Source: Pseudoxanthomonas suwonensis (GTDB taxonomy: Bacteria > Pseudomonadota > Gammaproteobacteria > Xanthomonadales > Xanthomonadaceae). From it: a stretch of 64,000 nucleotides of DNA. The DNA lies in the NCBI GenBank assembly GCA_003240695.1, contig QFNC01000010.1:1-64000 (forward strand), in the 5' to 3' direction. Under the pieces are notes generated by a model that saw only the letters and a program-made list of their open reading frames with translations, did no database searches and was not told where the DNA came from. Shown piece by piece: positions 59,600 to 64,000 of this stretch; within the stretch, counting starts at the first letter, position 1, and every line of letters starts with the position of its first letter. The position numbers and the translations under genes were made by a program.

Positions 59600-60610
59600 T
59601 CATGCCGGGCGCACACTGACTTCGCCGGCATGCACCGGCCACTGCCGCCCCTGCGCATCGGCCAGCAGCAGGGCGCCGTCACGATCGATGCCCATGGCGA
59701 TGCCGTCCTGCCGCGCGCCTGTTCCAGACTGCACCCGCACGCGACGACCATGCAGGGCGTCGTATTGGCCGTACGCCTCGCGGAACGGGTCCAGCCCGGC
59801 CGTGTCGAACAACGCCAACGCCGGCAGCAGCGCATCCAGCACCACGCCCGCAGTCCGGTTGCGCGATGCCGCATCGCCCAGCACGCTGCGCAGGTCGATC
59901 CACGGTTGTCCGATCGCCGCCGCCGCATCGGCCGGCATGCACACGTTGATGCCGATGCCGATCACCAGCGGCAATCCACCGGCATCGACGCTGCCGGCCG
60001 ACTCCACCAGCACCCCGGCCAGTTTGCGGCCATCCACCAGCACGTCGTTGGGCCATTTCAGTTGCGCGGAGGCCACGCCCAATCGCTGCAGGGCTTGCAC
60101 CAGCGCCACGCCGCTCACCAAGGCAATGCCGGCCAGCCGTGCCGGCGGTCCCTGGAAGCGGCGCAGCACCGACAGATACAGGTTCATGCCCAGTGGAGAG
60201 GCCCACTGCCGCCCGCGCCGGCCGCGTCCCTGGCTTTGGCCTTCGGCCAGCAACACTGCGGTCCCGGTCGCAGGCGCCCGCTGCCGCAGCAGTTCGGCAT
60301 TGGTGGAAGCCAGCTGCCACGCCAGCTGCAGCTGCTGCAGCTGCGCCTGTGCGGCACCGCCCAGCATCGACAGAATGTCTTGCGGTTGCAGCCACTCGTG
60401 TTGTGGCTGCCGCTGCCAGACGCCGGGGCGGTCGGAAACCGGCGTCACCGCCGCGGCGGCCACCAGGTCCGCCAGCACCGCCTGCAGCGCATCTGCGTCG
60501 CAGCGCAGGTCATGTATCAGCACATCGGTGCTCATCGCTGCAGGCGCCAGCGCTTGCAGCACGGCATGGGGCAACGAGCGGATCACGCGTGGCGCGGTGG
60601 TGGCGGACAT
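59600..60610 (-). CDS. birA: Biotin-[acetyl-CoA-carboxylase] ligase BirA
   Basis: The 336-residue protein has an N-terminal winged-helix-like region of about 80 residues, shorter and more divergent than the E. coli HTH. The ligase core has the biotinyl-5'-AMP loop QSQGRGRRGRQWAS near residue 126, KWPNDVLVDGRKLAGVLVES near 185 and GIGINVCMP near 215. It biotinylates AccB and may repress biotin genes. It starts with ATG and MSATTAPRVIRSLPHAV. It is followed by the SPOR-like gene. Confidence 0.93.
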   Translation of the reverse strand: MSATTAPRVIRSLPHAVLQALAPAAMSTDVLIHDLRCDADALQAVLADLVAAAAVTPVSDRPGVWQRQPQHEWLQPQDILSMLGGAAQAQLQQLQLAWQLASTNAELLRQRAPATGTAVLLAEGQSQGRGRRGRQWASPLGMNLYLSVLRRFQGPPARLAGIALVSGVALVQALQRLGVASAQLKWPNDVLVDGRKLAGVLVESAGSVDAGGLPLVIGIGINVCMPADAAAAIGQPWIDLRSVLGDAASRNRTAGVVLDALLPALALFDTAGLDPFREAYGQYDALHGRRVRVQSGTGARQDGIAMGIDRDGALLLADAQGRQWPVHAGEVSVRPA

Positions 60611-60671
60611 CGCCCGATTATCGGCCAGTCCCGCGGATCGGCGACCGCTTGCGCACCGTGTGGCGATCGAC

Positions 60672-60680
60672 TGCTATAGT
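60672..60680 (+). promoter_or_regulatory. Extended -10 promoter upstream of the small secreted protein
   Basis: TGCTATAGT is an extended -10 (TGn + TATAGT at 60675-60680), about 33 bp before the ATG at 60713. A weak TTGCGC (60649-60654) could serve as -35 with a long spacer. Confidence 0.5.
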
Positions 60681-60712
60681 CGGATGTTCCGCCCCGCCCC
60701 CGGATCCCACCC

Positions 60713-60988
60713 ATGTCTCCGTTTCGCCTGTGCCGTGGCGCTGCGCTGCTTGCGGTGGTTGCAGCCGGATCGATCGGCAGCACCGCATGGGCCGCCGAGT
60801 CGACGCGTGCCAGCGAGCCGCGCGACGGGTGCAGCTGCGCCTGCAAGGTCGATGACGATGCCACCCCGGCCACCTGCGGCAAACCCGGCACCGACAGCCG
60901 TGTCGACGGCGATCGCAAAGGCGGCGCTCCGGCCGCGGTCAGCCGCAGGCCGCGCTGGCACCGCTACCTGCCGGGCATGATCCGCTGA
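60713..60988 (+). CDS. Small secreted Cys-containing protein
   Basis: The 91-residue ORF has a convincing signal peptide (MSPFRLCRGAALLAVVAAGS, cleaved after AWA). A Cys-rich knot (DGCSCACKVDDDATPATCGK) and a basic tail (RKGGAPAAVSRRPRWHRYLP) follow. The extended -10 upstream supports expression. I do not recognise a family. The CSCAC motif could bind a metal or form disulfides. It converges with phoQ. Confidence 0.5.
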   Translation: MSPFRLCRGAALLAVVAAGSIGSTAWAAESTRASEPRDGCSCACKVDDDATPATCGKPGTDSRVDGDRKGGAPAAVSRRPRWHRYLPGMIR

Positions 60989-61007
60989 TCGATCGGGCAG
61001 CCGATTT

Positions 61008-62513
61008 TCAAGGTCCCGGTGGCAACCGCACCACGAACCGGGCGCCACCCAGCTCTTCCGAACGCTCCACCTGCAACGTGCCGTCGTAGCCGTGCACGAT
61101 GTCCTGCACGATGGACAGGCCGATGCCGTGGCCTTGCACGCGTTCGTCGCCACGCACGCCACGCTGCAGCACCAACGCCACCTTGTCCGCCGCGATGCCG
61201 GGGCCGTCGTCGTCCACCGCCAGCAGCAGGCCGTCGCGCCGGCCGTCCGCGCCGGGCTGGGGCTGCACCGTCAGCAGCACCCGTGATCGCGCCCACTTGA
61301 AGGCGTTTTCCAGCAGGTTGCCCAGCAGTTCCTGCAGATCGCCGGTTTCGCCGTGGAAGCGCGCCGTCGGATCGATCTCGAATTCGCACAGGGCGCCCTT
61401 GCCCGCGTGGATCTTCTCCAGCCCCTGCACGATCGCCTCGGCCACCGGTTCGATGGCCACTTCGGCCGCGAACAGCTTGTGTCCGCCGGATGCCGCGCGC
61501 GACAGCTGGTAACTCACCAATGCGTTCATCCGCTGCAATTGCGTGTCCAGCTCGGTCCGCAGCGCATCCGCATCGCCGCCGCTGTCCAGCTGGGTGCGCA
61601 GCACCGCCAGTGGCGTCTTCAGGCTGTGGGCCAGATCGGCCAAGGTGTTGCGCTGGCGTTCCAGTTGCACGCGTTCGCTGTCGATGAAGGCGTTGATGCT
61701 GTCGGTCAGCGGTGCCAGTTCGCGCGGATGCAGTGGACTCATGCGTTCGGCCTGGCCACGCTGCACCCGCTTCAGCTCGTCGATCACGTTGCGCATCGGC
61801 CGCAGGCTCCAGCGCAGCACGCTGGCCTGCAGCAGCAGCAGCAGCAGCCCGGCAATGACCAGATTCACCCACAGCGCGCTGCGGAACGTGGCCACCTGTT
61901 GCGGCAGCACCCCGGCGTCTTCCATCACGTAAATGGTGTAGGGAAACTCGGCCTGCTCGCCACGGCTGGCATCGATCATGCCGATGCCGTAGCGGTACAC
62001 CATGCCGCGGCTGCCGTCGCTGCGCACGATCGGCAGCGGCTGGTCGAAAGCCTCCTGCAGCGGGCCCAGCATCCGGCCGGCCGGTATCTGCTGGCCGGCA
62101 GCGGACATCGATGTCCAGGCGCCATTGGGCAGCACCACCACGGCGTACAATCCGCCTCCGGGGCGATCGAACCGGCCGTTGGGCGAGCGCTCCGGCTCGA
62201 TCAGGCTGCCATCGCGGGCGAACTCGATGGCGCCGGCATAGTCGTATGCATAGCTTTTCAGACGATCCTGCAGGCCTGCGCCGGCCACCGCCATGAAGGC
62301 CCGGTCCAGGGCGAAGCCGGCCAGCGCCAGGAACGCCACCAGGCCCACGCTGGCCGCCAGCAACTGCCGTGTCTGCAGCGATCGCGGTCGCCACTGCTGC
62401 AGCAACGGCCTGCGCCCTTGCGTCGTCACGGGGCGGGCCGTCCCGGGCGCCGGAGCGCCCGGATCAGGCGTCGCTGTTGCTGCGGGCGATGGCGAACCGG
62501 TAGCCACGGCCAC
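61008..62513 (-). CDS. phoQ: Sensor histidine kinase PhoQ-like
   Basis: The kinase has up to 501 residues and a complete core. TM1 lies near residues 52-76, followed by a periplasmic sensor of about 130 residues. TM2 is near 205-225 (WVNLVIAGLLLLLLQASVLR), and a HAMP region comes next. The H-box is DLAHSLKTPLAVLRTQLDSG, the N-box LLGNLLENAFKWARSRV, and the ATP-lid motifs are VDDDGPGIAADKV and GHGIGLSIVQDIVHGYDG. All catalytic motifs are intact, unlike the kinase at 24.9 kb. Starts are uncertain: GTGs at 62511-62513 and 62505-62507 lie within the phoP tail, and a GTG at 62426-62428 is also in frame. Confidence 0.85.
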   Translation of the reverse strand: MAVATGSPSPAATATPDPGAPAPGTARPVTTQGRRPLLQQWRPRSLQTRQLLAASVGLVAFLALAGFALDRAFMAVAGAGLQDRLKSYAYDYAGAIEFARDGSLIEPERSPNGRFDRPGGGLYAVVVLPNGAWTSMSAAGQQIPAGRMLGPLQEAFDQPLPIVRSDGSRGMVYRYGIGMIDASRGEQAEFPYTIYVMEDAGVLPQQVATFRSALWVNLVIAGLLLLLLQASVLRWSLRPMRNVIDELKRVQRGQAERMSPLHPRELAPLTDSINAFIDSERVQLERQRNTLADLAHSLKTPLAVLRTQLDSGGDADALRTELDTQLQRMNALVSYQLSRAASGGHKLFAAEVAIEPVAEAIVQGLEKIHAGKGALCEFEIDPTARFHGETGDLQELLGNLLENAFKWARSRVLLTVQPQPGADGRRDGLLLAVDDDGPGIAADKVALVLQRGVRGDERVQGHGIGLSIVQDIVHGYDGTLQVERSEELGGARFVVRLPPGP

Positions 62514-63153
62514 GCACCGTCTCGATCGGTTTCAGCGCACCGTCCGGGTCCAGCTTCTTGCGCAGGCGCCCGATGAAGACTTCCAGCACGTTCGAATCGC
62601 GGTCGAAATCCTGCTGGTAGATGTGTTCGGTCAGGTCGGCCTTCGACACCAGTTCTCCGGCATGCATCATCAGGTATTCCAGCACCTTGTACTCGTAGCT
62701 GGTCAGATCGACGTTGCTGCCATTCACGCTGACCGTCTGCGCAGCCAGATCCAGCACCACCGGTCCGCATTCCAGCGACGGCTTGCTCCAGCCGGCGGCA
62801 CGGCGCACCAGCGCGTTGATGCGCGCCAGCAGTTCCTCGATGTGGAAGGGCTTGACCAGATAGTCGTCGGCGCCCTGCTTCAGGCCATCCACCTTGTCCT
62901 GCCAGCTGGAACGCGCAGTGAGGATCAGCACCGGAAACTGCTTGCCTTCATCGCGCAGCGCCTTCACCAGCTCCATCCCGGACATCTTCGGCAGGCCCAG
63001 GTCGATGATGCCCACGTCGAACGGCACTTCGCGGCCCATGTACAGGCCTTCCTCGCCGTCCTGGGCGGCATCCACCGCGAACCCTTCACGCTTCAGGCGC
63101 GCGGCCAGGGTTTCGCGCAACGGGGCTTCGTCTTCGACCAGCAGGATTCGCAT
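62464..63153 (-). CDS. phoP: Response regulator PhoP-like (OmpR family)
   Basis: This is a 229-residue regulator. The receiver (residues 1-118) has the acidic pocket VEDEAP, phospho-Asp in VGIIDLGLPKMSG near residue 51 and Lys in YLVKPFHIEEL. The winged helix (residues 128-222) has LTSYEYKVLEYLMMHAGELV, NVLEVFIGRLRKKL and VRGRGYRFAI. It starts ATG (MRILLVEDEAPLRETL). It overlaps phoQ, and a PepSY-like secreted protein lies just upstream. In Xanthomonas PhoPQ controls envelope stress and virulence genes; the role here is inferred by similarity. Confidence 0.9.
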   Translation of the reverse strand: MRILLVEDEAPLRETLAARLKREGFAVDAAQDGEEGLYMGREVPFDVGIIDLGLPKMSGMELVKALRDEGKQFPVLILTARSSWQDKVDGLKQGADDYLVKPFHIEELLARINALVRRAAGWSKPSLECGPVVLDLAAQTVSVNGSNVDLTSYEYKVLEYLMMHAGELVSKADLTEHIYQQDFDRDSNVLEVFIGRLRKKLDPDGALKPIETVRGRGYRFAIARSNSDA

Positions 63154-63214
63154 GGGTCACTCCTCAAGGTGGCAATCGCGGCAAAACGCCGCAATTTGCC
63201 ACCAGCATGCGCAT

Positions 63215-63553
63215 TCAGTCGTCGTCGTCGCGTGTAGGCCGCGGTGACGACTGGGTGGGATCGTCCACATACACGCGCACTCGGCCGCTGTCGTCCAGGA
63301 CCTTGATGCGATTGACCATCCGCCCGTCGAACTGCATGGCTTCCGCCGACAGCACCCGGCCGCGCGTCGCACGTGCCACCCGGCGCACGCTGTCGGACAG
63401 GTCGCGCTGCCGAGGCGTCTCGGCACGATCCGCATTGCCACCGCTTGCATGCGGCGGCGGCCCGTTGCCGTTACCGCGCCCCTGCGCCGCTGCCGACCCG
63501 AAGGTCAGCAGGACGACTGCTGCGGCGAGAAGCGACACGCGCTGGCGGAACAT
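63215..63553 (-). CDS. Secreted PepSY-like small protein upstream of phoP
   Basis: The 112-residue product has signal peptide MFRQRVSLLAAAVVLLTFGS (cut after AAAQ) and a Gly/Asn/Pro-rich linker. A PepSY-like segment VRRVARATRGRVLSAEAMQF, then MVNRIKVLDDSGRVRVYVDD, precedes an acidic Asp-rich tail. PepSY-type proteins encoded next to two-component genes sometimes modulate the sensor kinase; that is a hypothesis here. It precedes phoP by 61 bp in the same orientation. Confidence 0.7.
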   Translation of the reverse strand: MFRQRVSLLAAAVVLLTFGSAAAQGRGNGNGPPPHASGGNADRAETPRQRDLSDSVRRVARATRGRVLSAEAMQFDGRMVNRIKVLDDSGRVRVYVDDPTQSSPRPTRDDDD

Positions 63554-63711
63554 GGAAGAAAGTCCGATGCTGATGGACGGCGCACGGGCCGTGGAATGGC
63601 TGTCAGTCTGGTCGCGGCGCAGTGAATGCGCACTTAACTTTTCCGGGGATGGTCGACCATCGCGGATCGCGCTGCAATGCCGTTCATCGTGAATGCGATC
63701 GCGTTTCCCAC

Positions 63712-64000
63712 TCAGGCTGCCGCGCGTCGGGACGACTCCACCACGGCCAGGGCCTGTTCGACCAACGCCCAATCAGCGCCGGGCCGATGGCCCTGCTCGC
63801 TCAGCAGCTGCCGGAACAAGCGCCCACCTGGCTGGCCGTGGAACAGCCCCAGCCAATGCCGCGCCATTGCCTTCAACGGCACGCCGGCTGCCAGTTGCCG
63901 CTGCACGTACGGCTGCATTTGCCGCAGCAACTGCGCCCGCGGCTGCACCGACGTGCCATGCAGCTCGGCATGCAAGCGGTGCAGCAAATACGGATCGTGA
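63712..64000 (-). CDS. dusA: tRNA-dihydrouridine synthase DusA, C-terminal part
   Basis: The minus-strand frame runs off the right edge. The visible 95 residues include DPYLLHRLHAE near the window edge, then LRQMQPYVQRQLAAGVPLKA and MARHWLGLFHGQPGGRLFRQ, followed by LLSEQGHRPGADWALVEQAL. This is the helical C-terminal tRNA-binding domain of DusA, which reduces uridines in the D-loop of tRNA using FMN and NADPH. The catalytic barrel lies outside the window. Confidence 0.85.
   Translation of the reverse strand, partial: HDPYLLHRLHAELHGTSVQPRAQLLRQMQPYVQRQLAAGVPLKAMARHWLGLFHGQPGGRLFRQLLSEQGHRPGADWALVEQALAVVESSRRAAA

Overview
The window is high-GC gammaproteobacterial DNA that reads as chromosome of the Xanthomonadaceae/Lysobacteraceae (Lysobacter, Luteimonas or Thermomonas-like). 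The reasons are the lptM-dapF-DUF484-xerC-(hslV-hslU) block, a tryptophanyl-tRNA synthetase with a long C-terminal extension, the birA-SPOR pair, phoPQ preceded by a small secreted protein, many S9/M4 secreted peptidases and abundant lipoproteins. Genus-level placement is inference.

Region by region: 1-5.4 kb is a defence island on the minus strand. It holds a Res-type helicase/nuclease, DinD and a Mod-type methyltransferase whose 3' end has been cut off by an IS5-family element; the IS right end opens the window. 5.6-10.7 kb carries an HD hydrolase, an M4 (thermolysin-like) secreted protease and a tightly overlapped three-gene operon (TIGR03032 protein, EF-hand protein, unknown). 10.8-16.2 kb is one giant autotransporter with Asn-Ser-Gly repeats. 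16.6-20.8 kb carries cytochrome c5, an alpha/beta hydrolase, an LprI-like protein, ZapE and TatD. 21-26 kb is a probable lipid A remodelling locus: eptA plus a PAP2 phosphatase, divergent from a response regulator and a sensor kinase with a degenerate ATP-binding domain.

26.2-32.3 kb is the housekeeping block lptM-dapF-DUF484-xerC ... hslV-hslU, interrupted by a zinc-ribbon/hemerythrin gene pair under an FNR/Anr-like box. 32-39.4 kb has two S9 prolyl-oligopeptidase-type peptidases, a lipocalin, a WYL regulator and lipoproteins. 39.5-44.3 kb is a four-gene operon for a cytoplasm-facing, membrane-anchored molybdenum oxidoreductase of SoeABC (sulfite dehydrogenase) type, with an extra small two-helix membrane protein between the A and B genes. 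It is followed by hrpB on the opposite strand.

46.8-54.2 kb contains an RND efflux pair and a secreted endonuclease. It is flanked by two arrays of one noncoding repeat family (21-bp half units, 42-bp full units, each with a T5-T6 tract and hairpin potential). I consider this family the most unusual structure in the window. 54.2-64 kb carries trpS, stress proteins (CsbD, entericidin), arginase, tRNA-Thr(TGT), a SPOR-like protein, birA, phoQ/phoP, a PepSY-like secreted protein and the 3' end of dusA running off the right edge.

Functional themes are envelope remodelling and sensing (eptA/PAP2/two-component, phoPQ, entericidin, autotransporter), extracellular degradation (M4, S9, endonuclease I) and sulfur/nitrogen-linked redox chemistry (SoeABC-like, hemerythrin). 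No complete phage, plasmid origin or CRISPR array is visible.
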